DNA from: Paenibacillus glycanilyticus
GTDB taxonomy: Bacteria; Bacillota; Bacilli; Paenibacillales; Paenibacillaceae
Direction of reading: 5' to 3'
DNA: 64,000 nt
Assembly: GCF_030161375.1 (NCBI RefSeq)
Contig: NZ_BSSQ01000014.1
Location: 1 to 64,000 of the forward strand
The notes under the pieces are model-generated. The model saw nothing but the letters and a program-made list of their open reading frames with translations. It ran no database searches and was not told where the DNA came from. Positions 54,706 to 62,382 of the stretch are shown piece by piece. The position numbers and the translations under genes were made by a program. Every line of letters begins with the position of its first letter. Position 1 is the stretch's first letter.

Positions 54706-55338
54706 TTATGTCTGTTTTCTCGCTCTTAAGGCTAGTCCGCCAACAATAAAACTAAAGATTGTCAGGCTGTAAGTAAACCATTTGACCGCGGTCAAATCGT
54801 CCATTAGCGAATCCGAGAGCCACGGAAACACATCATACGTATAGTCTACCGTGTCATTTAGCAATAGCCATAACGTTCCAAGTACCGCTGCCCATACGCC
54901 TGCTTTCATGAATCGGGCATACAGCAATACTTCAATCGCCATAGCCCCGTGCGAAGCCATTAGCATCCAGTGTTCCCATTGCAGCGGATCGCCTTGCATA
55001 TTCCCTGCCACGATCATCGATACAGCCCAAATGCCATATTTAATCGAAGTAACAACCGCCAAACCTTCAATGATCATGCGAGCGCCATTAACGAACCTGG
55101 AAGTGCTTTGAGGAGGAAACAGCCAATACAGCAAGGTAATGGTGAAAAACAAACTGGCTGTCGGGCTGTCCGGTACAAACACAACTTGCCACAGCGGATG
55201 GCTATTGATCGTATCTTCGATCTGATTGCCATACCAAATATAACCGTAAATGGTGCCAAGCAAATTACAGATAAACATCAGCCATAAGAAGAGGCGACTT
55301 AATAAAAAAGACTTGCTCCAAAACATTGATAATGGCAT
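54706..55338 (-). CDS. ypjA: DUF1405 membrane protein YpjA
   Basis: A 210-residue membrane protein with about six hydrophobic segments and the DUF1405 pattern: YGYIWYGNQI near residue 30, FVPDSPTASLFFTI near 56, MASHGAMAIEVLLY near 130 and NDTVDY near 163. It follows qcrC in the Bacillus order (qcrABC-ypjA-ypjB). Function unknown. Confidence 0.9.
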   Translation of the reverse strand: MPLSMFWSKSFLLSRLFLWLMFICNLLGTIYGYIWYGNQIEDTINSHPLWQVVFVPDSPTASLFFTITLLYWLFPPQSTSRFVNGARMIIEGLAVVTSIKYGIWAVSMIVAGNMQGDPLQWEHWMLMASHGAMAIEVLLYARFMKAGVWAAVLGTLWLLLNDTVDYTYDVFPWLSDSLMDDLTAVKWFTYSLTIFSFIVGGLALRARKQT

Positions 55339-55382
55339 ATTGGAATATTCGCCCCTCGCTAAATCATAATGGAAAACTAATT

Positions 55383-55424
55383 TCGAAAAAAACCTGACCG
55401 CATAATACGATCAGGTTTTTCGAA
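55383..55424. terminator. Terminator after qcrC
   Basis: CGAAAAAAACCTGACC and GGTCAGG-type arms (minus strand CGAAAAACCTGATC / GGTCAGGTTTTTTTCG) make a stem of about 14 bp with U-runs on both ends, located 9 nt after the qcrC stop. It may work in both directions. Confidence 0.88.
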
Positions 55425-55432
55425 TGCAGCTA

Positions 55433-56308
55433 TTATTCAGCCGGCGCTTTTTGCTTCGCTAGCCAAGTTGTAAGTTGATCAATCTCTTCTGCCGTCAAAG
55501 TATCTTTGAATGACGGCATCCCGCCGCGACCATTAGTAACGGTCTCAACGAGCTCTTCTTTCGACAACCGGTCGCCAACGCCAGTTAATGCCGGCACTTG
55601 AGGAGGGTTGCCTTTCAGATCGTTCGCATGACAAGCCACGCATTGTGCTTTCTTCACGATATCCATTGCTGGATCGTTAGCATCAACAAGGGCAACTGCC
55701 TTCTCTTCTTTCTTCGTTGCGCTTGGAACTTCTTGGCCTTTTTCGTGGGCCTCACGTGCTTTCTCTTCCCGAACATGATGCTCAGGGATCGAGTTCGTTG
55801 CTTCCATCTCATGGGTGTAGTGATCCCAGGAAATAATGGTCAAATACACACAGGAGATTAAAGACAGGAACATAAGAGATGAAGCAATTGGACGACGATA
55901 GAAGCGGCGCTCTTTACCTGTATCCAGGAATGGAGCGAGCAGTAAACCGCCGAACATAACAGCTGGAACACCCATCGTACCAAGTACGATATAGTCACCA
56001 GATACCCATGGATATTTCAGGAACTGATACAGGAACAAGAAATACCAGTCCGGCATTGGAATAAAGGATGCATTTGTCGGATCCGCCGGATAACCAAGCG
56101 GTGCACCCTCAGCAATTGTCCATGTCAGGAACCCGACTAGAACGACACATCCGACCATCCATTCCTTAAGCAGGAAGTTCGGAATGAACGCTTCCGATTT
56201 ACCGGGGTAGGACGTATAATCTGGCGGAATGTTTGGATGGTTGTTTTTCTTCACCCGCGAGTCGCCAACGTAAACGACCTTCTCGTTCGATTTATGACCG
56301 TGCGCCAT
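55433..56308 (-). CDS. qcrC: Menaquinol-cytochrome c reductase subunit with cytochrome c domain
   Basis: A 291-residue fusion of a subunit IV-like membrane part and a cytochrome c domain. Three membrane segments (EWMVGCVVLVGFLTWTIAEG, GDYIVLGTMGVPAVMFGGLL, IASSLMFLSLISCVYLTIIS) precede a linker rich in Glu/Lys and the heme c motif CVACH at residues about 226-230 with the axial Met in GGMPSF. It is the third gene of qcrABC and carries electrons to a terminal oxidase. Confidence 0.96.
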   Translation of the reverse strand: MAHGHKSNEKVVYVGDSRVKKNNHPNIPPDYTSYPGKSEAFIPNFLLKEWMVGCVVLVGFLTWTIAEGAPLGYPADPTNASFIPMPDWYFLFLYQFLKYPWVSGDYIVLGTMGVPAVMFGGLLLAPFLDTGKERRFYRRPIASSLMFLSLISCVYLTIISWDHYTHEMEATNSIPEHHVREEKAREAHEKGQEVPSATKKEEKAVALVDANDPAMDIVKKAQCVACHANDLKGNPPQVPALTGVGDRLSKEELVETVTNGRGGMPSFKDTLTAEEIDQLTTWLAKQKAPAE

Positions 56309-56326
56309 AATAATTCCTCCCTTCGC

Positions 56327-56998
56327 TTAAAGTGGTCCAGAGATGCCTTGCTTCCGGATCATCAGGAAGTGCGCTGCGAGCATTGCGATCAGAGCGCCAG
56401 GCAAGAAGAATACGTGAATCGCGAAGAACCGCGTTAGCGTTTGCGCGCCTACGATGTCGCCACCGTACAGGAATTCACCGATATAAGGTCCGATATAAGG
56501 AACAGATTCAGCGATCTGTACGCCGACCTTCGTCGCGAAGTAAGCTTTGTTATCCCAAGGCAGCAGGTAACCTGTAAAGCCAAGGCCTAACATGATAAAG
56601 AAGATCAGCATCCCTACGACCCAGTTCATTTCACGCGGAGCTTTATACGAACCGGTGAAGAATACACGCAAGGTATGTAAAAACATCATAACGATAACTA
56701 AACTTGCTCCAAAGTGATGCATCCCGCGAACAATCCCGCCAAATGCTACCTTATGGTTCAAATAGTCAACGCTTGCATAAGCATTGATAATGTCCGGAAC
56801 ATAGTACATCGTAAGGAACATGCCGGACAAAATTTGAATTACAGTAATAAAGAACGTCAAACCGCCAAAGCAGTAAACGAAAGCGGAAAAGTGATGAGCA
56901 GGGTTAACATGCTCAGGAACTTCGTGGTCCGCAACATCCCGCCATAGCGGCGTAATATCAAGACGTTCGTCAATCCAGTTGTACATCGATTTAAACAT
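56327..56998 (-). CDS. qcrB: Menaquinol-cytochrome c reductase cytochrome b subunit
   Basis: A 223-residue cytochrome b6-type subunit with four membrane helices. Heme b histidines lie in GMHHFGASLVIVMMFLHTLR and in FFAIHVFFLPGALIAMLAAH. Cys 43 (FVYCFGG) matches the position of the extra covalent heme of Bacillus QcrB. It lies between qcrA and qcrC with 14- and 18-bp gaps. Confidence 0.96.
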   Translation of the reverse strand: MFKSMYNWIDERLDITPLWRDVADHEVPEHVNPAHHFSAFVYCFGGLTFFITVIQILSGMFLTMYYVPDIINAYASVDYLNHKVAFGGIVRGMHHFGASLVIVMMFLHTLRVFFTGSYKAPREMNWVVGMLIFFIMLGLGFTGYLLPWDNKAYFATKVGVQIAESVPYIGPYIGEFLYGGDIVGAQTLTRFFAIHVFFLPGALIAMLAAHFLMIRKQGISGPL

Positions 56999-57012
56999 CT
57001 GCTATCAGCCTC

Positions 57013-57543
57013 CTATACCCGAGAGTTCGCCTTAACTGGACCTACATACACAAAACCGTTTTCAACTTTCGTTTCATATTCATCCAAAGGGTTTGGTGCA
57101 ACTGCAAGGTTCTTACCATCAACGGTATAACGTGCGCCGTGGCAAGGGCAGTTGTACTCATGTTGGCCCAGTGTATTCCAGCCAATAGTACAACCTAGAT
57201 GCTTACAGACCGGTGAAAGTGCGAAAATCTGGCCATTAGCATCCTTCGTAATCCAAGCCCCAAGCTGTGGATCACTCACATACCAGCCATCAACCTGATG
57301 AATTTGGAACTTGAATTCTTGAGGCTCATTTGTTATTTTGCTCTCTTCAACTACTTTAACCCATGTACCCTCTGCTTTTTTGGCTAAGAGAGGATCTACC
57401 GCAAAACGGACCATAGGCAAAACCGCGCCACCCATCATAAAGGCAGTCGTACCGCCGAGTGTATACGACAAAAATTGACGCCGGGACATCTCTTTACGTT
57501 GAACCGGACGATGCGCGGTTTCTTGATGTTCGTGGTTACTCAT
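57013..57543 (-). CDS. qcrA: Menaquinol-cytochrome c reductase Rieske iron-sulfur subunit
   Basis: A 176-residue membrane-anchored Rieske protein. The N-terminal twin-arginine-like motif SRRQFLSY precedes the membrane anchor, and the [2Fe-2S] ligands are in CKHLGCTIGW and NCPCHGARY. Start behind GGGGG. First gene of qcrABC. Confidence 0.96.
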   Translation of the reverse strand: MSNHEHQETAHRPVQRKEMSRRQFLSYTLGGTTAFMMGGAVLPMVRFAVDPLLAKKAEGTWVKVVEESKITNEPQEFKFQIHQVDGWYVSDPQLGAWITKDANGQIFALSPVCKHLGCTIGWNTLGQHEYNCPCHGARYTVDGKNLAVAPNPLDEYETKVENGFVYVGPVKANSRV

Positions 57544-57623
57544 CTTCTGTTCTAACCCCCTTTGCCAACCATTTCTCGCGTTCAGCCAGACGGCAAAACG
57601 CTTGACGAACTAGGACATAACCT

Positions 57624-57652
57624 ATAATAGCCTAGGCGCTTGGGAGCGTCAA
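57624..57652 (-). promoter_or_regulatory. Promoter of qcrABC
   Basis: Minus-strand TTGACG at 57647-57652 and TATTAT at 57624-57629 with 17-bp spacing start a transcript about 75 bp before qcrA. A mirrored TTGACG on the plus strand at 57602-57607 with TATAAT at 57623-57628 (15-bp spacing) overlaps the same -10 region but has no downstream gene on the plus strand. Confidence 0.65.
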
Positions 57653-57808
57653 GAATATGGCTCGCGATTTGTTTACCTATAAAATGCCATTCACAAATTT
57701 GTTGGCAATTTGTCACAATTAACCTTGCCTTAACTTTTGTTTCCCCAAATCCCATTTTTTTTATTCAAAATAAGCCTCTTTTGACCGATGATAGCGCTTT
57801 TATTAACA

Positions 57809-58222
57809 TTATGTTCCGTCACCGTTCCACAAAGCCTGAACGGCTTTCGACACAATTGCGGCAGATGGAGCCTCTCCGTCGGCGCTAGGACAAATGATCA
57901 AGTCCGCTTCCGGACATTCCAATTCGTTCAGACTAACGGCGGATATCAAGATAACAAAACGAAAGCCGGCCCCTTTTAACGATTGGCAAGTCCGGTTAAT
58001 TAGTTCTGCCTCCCCATGTCCGTAATGCATGGCGGGATAAGTCACGATTCTGCCCTTGAACGGGATTTCAACCAGATCCATTACATCCCTCAACTGTTCA
58101 AGAGCTATTCTCGCTTCATGCGGCTGTTCCAATCCCGTCATGCCGGTAACAGGCAGCAAACAGGTATCCAGGTACGGTCTAAGCTCGTCCCATTGCTCCT
58201 TGGCAATATCGCTAAATTTCAT
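57809..58222 (-). CDS. ypiF: YpiF family protein (DUF2487)
   Basis: A 137-residue soluble protein of the YpiF/DUF2487 type: EQWDELRPYLDTCLLPVTGM at the N-terminus, YPAMHYGHGE and GFRFVILISAVS inside. It lies directly upstream of qcrABC as in Bacillus, but the 265-bp gap with its own qcr promoter separates them. Start at 58222 (MKFSDIAKEQW) behind AAAGGAAG; the frame to 58291 has no support. Function unknown. Confidence 0.88.
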   Translation of the reverse strand: MKFSDIAKEQWDELRPYLDTCLLPVTGMTGLEQPHEARIALEQLRDVMDLVEIPFKGRIVTYPAMHYGHGEAELINRTCQSLKGAGFRFVILISAVSLNELECPEADLIICPSADGEAPSAAIVSKAVQALWNGDGT

Positions 58223-58301
58223 TTTCTGCTTCCTTTCCCAGTTGAATTTATCCGTAAAGTCTATGTTACCCATAAAGGATGATCTTGCCAATCATCTTCA
58301 A

Positions 58302-58363
58302 CAAAAAAACTCCCGCTGCTATGACGGAGACCGAGGTCATCTATCATAAAGGCGGAAGTTCTA
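58302..58363 (-). terminator. Terminator upstream of ypiF
   Basis: On the minus strand AACTTCCGC pairs with GCGGGAGTT, with inner ATGA/TCAT pairs, followed by seven T. It ends transcripts coming from the IDEAL-domain gene. Confidence 0.8.
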
Positions 58364-58374
58364 CTTCGTTTAAA

Positions 58375-58557
58375 TTATTTTTTTAAATCGTTTAATTGAG
58401 CAGCTAAACGATAGAACGTATCCTCGTCCCCAATGGCTAACGCTTGATCTATGGCTTTATAAATCTGATCGGAGCGAAATTTGTGAACGGCTTCATCTAA
58501 TACCATCTCTGCTGCTAATCCTAGCATTGCTTCATACGCAACTTTCATTTTGTCCAT
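58375..58557 (-). CDS. Small IDEAL-domain protein
   Basis: A 60-residue protein with a C-terminal IDEAL-domain pattern (residues about 20-58; LDEAVHKFRSDQIYKAIDQALAIG split across segments). In Bacillus the domain is attached to YpiB next to ypiF; here only the short form exists. IDEAL domains act as interaction tags (for instance in ComK-MecA and YpiB contexts), so a protein-binding adapter role is likely. Start at 58557 behind GGAGGTG. Confidence 0.8.
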   Translation of the reverse strand: MDKMKVAYEAMLGLAAEMVLDEAVHKFRSDQIYKAIDQALAIGDEDTFYRLAAQLNDLKK

Positions 58558-58590
58558 AGGATACACCTCCAAACCGGCGCTAAAGAGATC

Positions 58591-58734
58591 CTATCGTCTT
58601 TGACTATCGTCACGCGGTGATTCAAGTGAAAGAGTATAGGTCAATTCGTCTTTCTCAGTCACAATCGAACCGGCTCCTACTTTAAGCATATTCACCATTC
58701 TGCGCGCCGATAAGTACGATTGCCCCCATTTCAA
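58591..58734 (-). CDS. Candidate 47-residue protein
   Basis: A 47-codon frame starting with TTG reads MKWGQSYLSARRMVNMLKVG then AGSIVTEKDELTYTLSLESP and a basic end. It is basic at the front and acidic in the middle, not low-complexity. It fills the gap between the helicase-associated gene (ends 58772) and the IDEAL gene (ribosome binding site at 58563-58570) with AGGCGATGG upstream, so spacing fits an operon. No homologue is known to me. A shorter start is the ATG at 58704. Coding is inferred from position and composition only. Confidence 0.4.
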   Translation of the reverse strand: MKWGQSYLSARRMVNMLKVGAGSIVTEKDELTYTLSLESPRDDSQRR

Positions 58735-58771
58735 TTAATATGCCATCGCCTAGTTGGTTTCATAGAAAAAA

Positions 58772-59953
58772 CTAATAGAGAAACATCCGGTCCTGATCTT
58801 CGAGGCTTACACCTGCGACAAGAGCCCTTCCCAGCTTGGTCATCCGCACAACCGTTCCATGTTCCTCATGCTCGCCAATCCGAACCATGCCCATATGTAC
58901 CATCGTCCCGATGAGCCGAACATCAAGCACCTTATCGGCTGAGTCATAATAGAACGGTTTGATAAACGGAATGAGCACCTTTCTTAGCGTTTCCACGGTC
59001 ACCCATTGTTCCGCCAGATTGTTCATCCAATGTACCAGCGTATGAATATTCGGAATCGGCCCTTTGTACAGCTTCAGCCAAAACTTATAAAGCTGTTCCA
59101 TTTCGTTAGCTGGTTTACTGTTCAGCCGCTCTTCGCCAATCGTCGAAAGAGACAGTACCAGGTTGTTGTCCAAGAAATACTTCATATAGCTGCAGTAATC
59201 ATACAAGAGTGACATCCGGTTCGGATAATGGTGGAAATGCCGGCCGTACCCGAATCGCCATTCGCCTTTTGACGGCAGCTCTTCCGAAATAGCGAGCTTC
59301 TCCAAAATCTGTCCGCTGAACCTTTTGTACATCGAACCATCCGCCGAAAGCTGCACCTCGTTGTGATAGATATAATGAAGCAGCTGGTAAATATCCTCCT
59401 GTATTAGAAACTGCTCGTCTCGGTACATTTGCGGCTCATCCGTAAAATGAAGCTCTGCCGTAAACCGTTTGCGAAGCGTATCGCGAAATCTCGTCCTCAA
59501 ATCTTGAGGCACCTGGAGCATGTAACGGTTCGTGCCCGTCACTCCGTTAAAGAGCCAACCTTGCTGCTTAAATCTGGAGATCATTTCGCGAGGACCGGTT
59601 TCTTTTGGCGCTTCAGCCTCGGCTTGTTTCTTTTTGGTACGTTTTGTTTTCTTCTGCGGCGGTTCTTCAGCTGGCGTCTCGAGTTCGCCAAACTTGCTTT
59701 GCTGCACCCTTGCAATAAGCTCTTCCAAACTGAATGAATCTCGTGATTCGAACAGCAAGGAGTTCAAGAACCGCATTTCGTCCAGTTTCATACTGCTGAT
59801 CTGCGCCTCAAATACATCTTTCCGGCTTACGGTTGAGAGAATCGACTGAATCAAATCATTTTTTGAGTGGCCATTGCACTCACATTGATAGACGGAAGCG
59901 ATCCGGCTGAGTTGCTGAATATCCGCATAGACCAGCATATCCGACAAATTCAT
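58772..59953 (-). CDS. Helicase-associated (XPB/Ssl2 N-terminal-like) domain protein
   Basis: A 393-residue soluble protein without any Walker motif. It begins MNLSDMLVYADIQQLSRIAS with a short helix-forming region, then has a Lys/Glu/Pro-rich linker (about residues 105-135) and a long domain resembling the helicase XPB/Ssl2 N-terminal region (for example GWLFNGVTGTNRYMLQVP and IGTMVHMGMVRIGEHEEHG). Without ATPase motifs it is likely a regulator or adapter. Start at 59953 follows AAGGAGAG. It is the first gene of the short IDEAL operon and is preceded by the palindrome array. Function uncertain. Confidence 0.7.
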   Translation of the reverse strand: MNLSDMLVYADIQQLSRIASVYQCECNGHSKNDLIQSILSTVSRKDVFEAQISSMKLDEMRFLNSLLFESRDSFSLEELIARVQQSKFGELETPAEEPPQKKTKRTKKKQAEAEAPKETGPREMISRFKQQGWLFNGVTGTNRYMLQVPQDLRTRFRDTLRKRFTAELHFTDEPQMYRDEQFLIQEDIYQLLHYIYHNEVQLSADGSMYKRFSGQILEKLAISEELPSKGEWRFGYGRHFHHYPNRMSLLYDYCSYMKYFLDNNLVLSLSTIGEERLNSKPANEMEQLYKFWLKLYKGPIPNIHTLVHWMNNLAEQWVTVETLRKVLIPFIKPFYYDSADKVLDVRLIGTMVHMGMVRIGEHEEHGTVVRMTKLGRALVAGVSLEDQDRMFLY

Positions 59954-60042
59954 AATATCTCTCCTTTCCGTAATATCCCGCGCCGCTACATTGCGGGCTA
60001 TTTGATTTGCTAGCAATAATTAGTACCATTATGGGAAGAATT

Positions 60043-60312
60043 TTGAATTTTAAAACTAGTTGTGTGAAAAAGCTTCACATTGGGCGGATTATTGACGCTA
60101 CCCAAGCAAATGCCCTTTCGATCGCCATTGGTTCCGGATTCCTTCTATTAGAAGTGGTAGAGGTTAGGAATCCGGCAACCAAAAGCGTACGCTGCGCTTC
60201 TCAAGGACATTTGCTTGCTCCGCTTCCGCTTGCTCGTTTTTCACACAAAAAAGCTCAATAAAATTCAAAAGAGAAGAGGACAAATAGGGCTGCCATTGAA
60301 GCTGGCAGCCCT
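60043..60312. repeat. Palindromic element 1 of the array
   Basis: Outer arms CAAGCAAATGCCCTT (60103-60117) and AAGGACATTTGCTTG (60203-60217) with one mismatch, inner arms GGTTCCGGATTCCT (60130-60143) and AGGAATCCGGCAACC (60166-60180), and a third palindrome AGCGTACGCT (60184-60193). It is flanked by a further inverted pair TTTTGAATTTTA.. (60041-) and ..TAAAATTCAAAA (60259-60270). A terminator-like hairpin GGGCTGCC/GGCAGCCC follows at 60287-60311. Confidence 0.9.
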
Positions 60313-60540
60313 TATTTATGCGCGCTGCGCAAGCAAATGCCCTTTCGATCGCCATTGGTTCCGGATTCCTACTATTAGAAGTGGAAGTGGTTAGGAATCC
60401 GGCAACCAAAAGCGTACGCTGCGCTTCTAAAGGGCATTTGCTTGCTCCGCTTCCGCTTGCTCGTTTTTCACACAAAAAAGCTCAATAAAATTCAAAAGAG
60501 AGGACGACAAATAGGGCTGCCATTGATACTGGCAGCCCTT
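60313..60540. repeat. Palindromic element 2 of the array
   Basis: Near-copy of element 1, 227 bp downstream. Outer arms CAAGCAAATGCCCTTT (60330-60345) and AAAGGGCATTTGCTTG (60429-60444) are a perfect 16-bp inverted pair. Inner arms at 60357-60370 and 60393-60407 are as in element 1. Hairpin GGGCTGCC/GGCAGCCC at 60514-60538. Confidence 0.9.
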
Positions 60541-60733
60541 AATATCCTTTCGATCGCCATTGATTAAGGATTCTATCTAATAGTAGTTGTATTTGGTTAG
60601 GTATCCGGAAACCAAAAGCGCACGCGCTTCTCAAGGACATTTGCTTGCTGTGCTTCCCGTTTTCACACAAATACCTAAATAAAATTCAAAAGAGAGGACA
60701 ACAAATAGGGCTGCCATTGAAGCTGGCAGCCCT
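60541..60733. repeat. Palindromic element 3 of the array (degenerate)
   Basis: A decayed third copy: CTTTCGATCGCCATTG and CAAGGACATTTGCTTG are kept but the outer left arm is lost and the inner arms carry changes (GGTATCCGG). The hairpin GGGCTGCC/GGCAGCCC is kept at 60708-60732. Confidence 0.85.
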
Positions 60734-60893
60734 ATTTGTTGCAAAAGTAATTCGTGCTCATGGGCAAACGAATGCCATTTCGATGCAATCCGATACAGCT
60801 TCCTTCTATTAGAAGCTGTATCGGACTTTCGGAAGCATGAAATACGCTTCCGCCTGTTTAAATAAATAAGGCTGCCAAGTAATCGGCAGCCTG
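60734..60893. repeat. Palindromic element 4 of the array (different sequence)
   Basis: A perfect 13-bp stem CCGATACAGCTTC (60790-60802) and GAAGCTGTATCGG (60812-60824) sharing only the loop CTTCTATTA with elements 1-2, and a shorter final hairpin AGGCTGCC/GGCAGCCT at 60869-60892. Same architecture, new arms. Confidence 0.8.
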
Positions 60894-60927
60894 TACGGTC
60901 CAAACAAATTGACGAGGGAATGAGCGG

Positions 60928-61037
60928 CAAATGTATCTCCTGGAGGAGCGTAGCGCTCGCCTTTGCTTTTAATTTGCAACCATTGAACATTGTTGAGGCA
61001 AATTAAAAGCAACAGTGACCGTAAGGAGATACATTTG
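60928..61037. repeat. Palindromic element 5 of the array (different sequence)
   Basis: Outer arms CAAATGTATCTCCT (60928-60941) and AGGAGATACATTTG (61024-61037), perfect over 14 bp, and inner arms TTGCTTTTAATTTGC (60963-60977) and GCAAATTAAAAGCAA (60998-61012), perfect over 15 bp. Nested palindrome like elements 1-2 but of unrelated sequence. It ends 34 bp from the histidine phosphatase stop. Confidence 0.88.
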
Positions 61038-61070
61038 TCGTGATTGACCCCTCCGTCAATCACACACAGC

Positions 61071-61667
61071 TTATTTCGTCGTCGATTCCTCCGACTGCAA
61101 ATGCCGAGTACAATTATATAGAAGCGGAGACCACTTATTGTCCTGCAGCTGGAGTATGGAATACGATAAATTGCCTAAATGCTGCTTCAAGATATCAGAG
61201 CATAACGTATCAAACATTTGAGCGAGAAACCCGCCGTGGGAGACAACGAGCAGCTTGCCTTCCGGCCGCCTCTGCTGCCAATCCTCGAGGAAAGAAAGCC
61301 CACGCGCTCGGACCTGGTCATCCGACTCTAATCCTGCCGCAACTTCACGCCAGTTTTCTCCCCATCGTTCCACTCTCTCCGGTAGAGTCAGGCCCTCCAC
61401 TTCGCCGAAATTACGTTCCCGCAAGCGCGGATCTCCGTCAATCAGCTGGATGCCTAGCTTGTCTGCAACAATTGAAGCCGTCTGACGCGCTCTCTGCAGA
61501 TCGCTGGAAATGACGGCATCCCACAACTTTTCATCATGCAGTAGCCGATCCGCAAGCGCATTAGCTTGTCTAATTCCAAGTTCATTTAGCGGGATATCTG
61601 TCTGACCTTGAATTTTGCCTAATGCATTCCAATCCGTATTGCCATGACGTACCATTCCAATGATCAC
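61071..61667 (-). CDS. Histidine phosphatase family protein (phosphoglycerate-mutase-like)
   Basis: A 198-residue protein of the histidine phosphatase superfamily. The phosphoacceptor motif is GMVRHGNTDWN, the second active-site histidine lies in VVSHGGFLAQM, and the LQRARQTASIVADKL segment is typical. The size and motifs fit broad-specificity phosphatases such as CobC/PhoE-like or GpmB-like ones; the substrate is not decided. It is a single gene between the palindrome array and the sigma terminator. Confidence 0.9.
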   Translation of the reverse strand: MIIGMVRHGNTDWNALGKIQGQTDIPLNELGIRQANALADRLLHDEKLWDAVISSDLQRARQTASIVADKLGIQLIDGDPRLRERNFGEVEGLTLPERVERWGENWREVAAGLESDDQVRARGLSFLEDWQQRRPEGKLLVVSHGGFLAQMFDTLCSDILKQHLGNLSYSILQLQDNKWSPLLYNCTRHLQSEESTTK

Positions 61668-61690
61668 TGCCGTTCACTGCCCTTCCGACA

Positions 61691-61742
61691 AAATGAGAAA
61701 ACCTCTAACGGGGTCCCGGTTATTCCTGGCCGCAGGTAGAGG
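61691..61742 (-). terminator. Terminator after the anti-sigma gene
   Basis: On the minus strand ACCTCTA pairs with TAGAGGT around an inner GC-rich hairpin, followed by TTTTC. It lies 38 nt after the anti-sigma stop. Confidence 0.7.
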
Positions 61743-61779
61743 TGTTACAATCCGCATTCACATGAGATAAGCTTGCGCA

Positions 61780-62382
61780 TTAGCTTCGCGTTCTAGACAG
61801 CCAATTCAAGATCAATAAAGCCATTACGATGCCCAATAAAGACAAAGCAACCCAGTACTGGGGAAACGACGGAACGACTTGAAGCACAAACGGATCGCTA
61901 ACGCTTGCTACAGGTACTTCAAACTCCGCGCTGATGACCAGATCACTACCGGAAGCATTCGCCGTATCCATTAAACCGGTTAGTTGCGCCATCTTTTCTT
62001 CCGACGTCCCATGTTCGATTCCATTCACAAAAAAGATAAAGGAGCATAAGAATATCGCTAAACAGGCCGACAAGATAATCGCAATGTTTCTCCGGAAAGT
62101 CGGCGTAAAATGATAATTTTTCTGGGCTACGGGCATTAACCACGATTGCTCGGCATATATGCGATCCATGACGTTGCGATTGACATGTTCCATTTGCGCG
62201 CTAACGATCTCGTCCTCTTCAGAAAGCTTTCGGATCAACTCTTCGCTTTCTTCCCACAAACGGTATTGTTCGGTGCAATGCTCGCAATCGAGCAAATGGG
62301 CTTCTATCGCTTCCCGTTCGACATCTTCCTCTGATAAAATACCGAAGATATCGAACTTGTCTTGTACGTCATCGCATTTCAT
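61780..62382 (-). CDS. Zinc-finger anti-sigma factor
   Basis: A 200-residue membrane protein. The N-terminal zf-HC2 pattern is HLLDCEHC (H-x3-C-x2-C) near residue 28, followed by two membrane segments (RNIAIILSACLAIFLCSFIF and YWVALSLLGIVMALLILNW) with an outside segment of about 55 residues between them. Overlapping the ECF sigma gene by 4 nt, it almost certainly holds that sigma factor inactive at the membrane until a signal arrives. Confidence 0.9.
   Translation of the reverse strand: MKCDDVQDKFDIFGILSEEDVEREAIEAHLLDCEHCTEQYRLWEESEELIRKLSEEDEIVSAQMEHVNRNVMDRIYAEQSWLMPVAQKNYHFTPTFRRNIAIILSACLAIFLCSFIFFVNGIEHGTSEEKMAQLTGLMDTANASGSDLVISAEFEVPVASVSDPFVLQVVPSFPQYWVALSLLGIVMALLILNWLSRTRS

Noticed and set aside
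57602..57628. Plus-strand promoter as gene promoter
   Set aside because: Spacing is only 15 bp and no plus-strand gene follows; kept only as an observation.
60164..60475. 103-codon minus-strand frame in the repeats
   Set aside because: It arises from translating the palindromic array and repeats itself across elements; no start context and no family.
60041..61040. CRISPR array
   Set aside because: Repeats are long inverted pairs, with no regular short direct repeats, no unique spacers and no cas genes.
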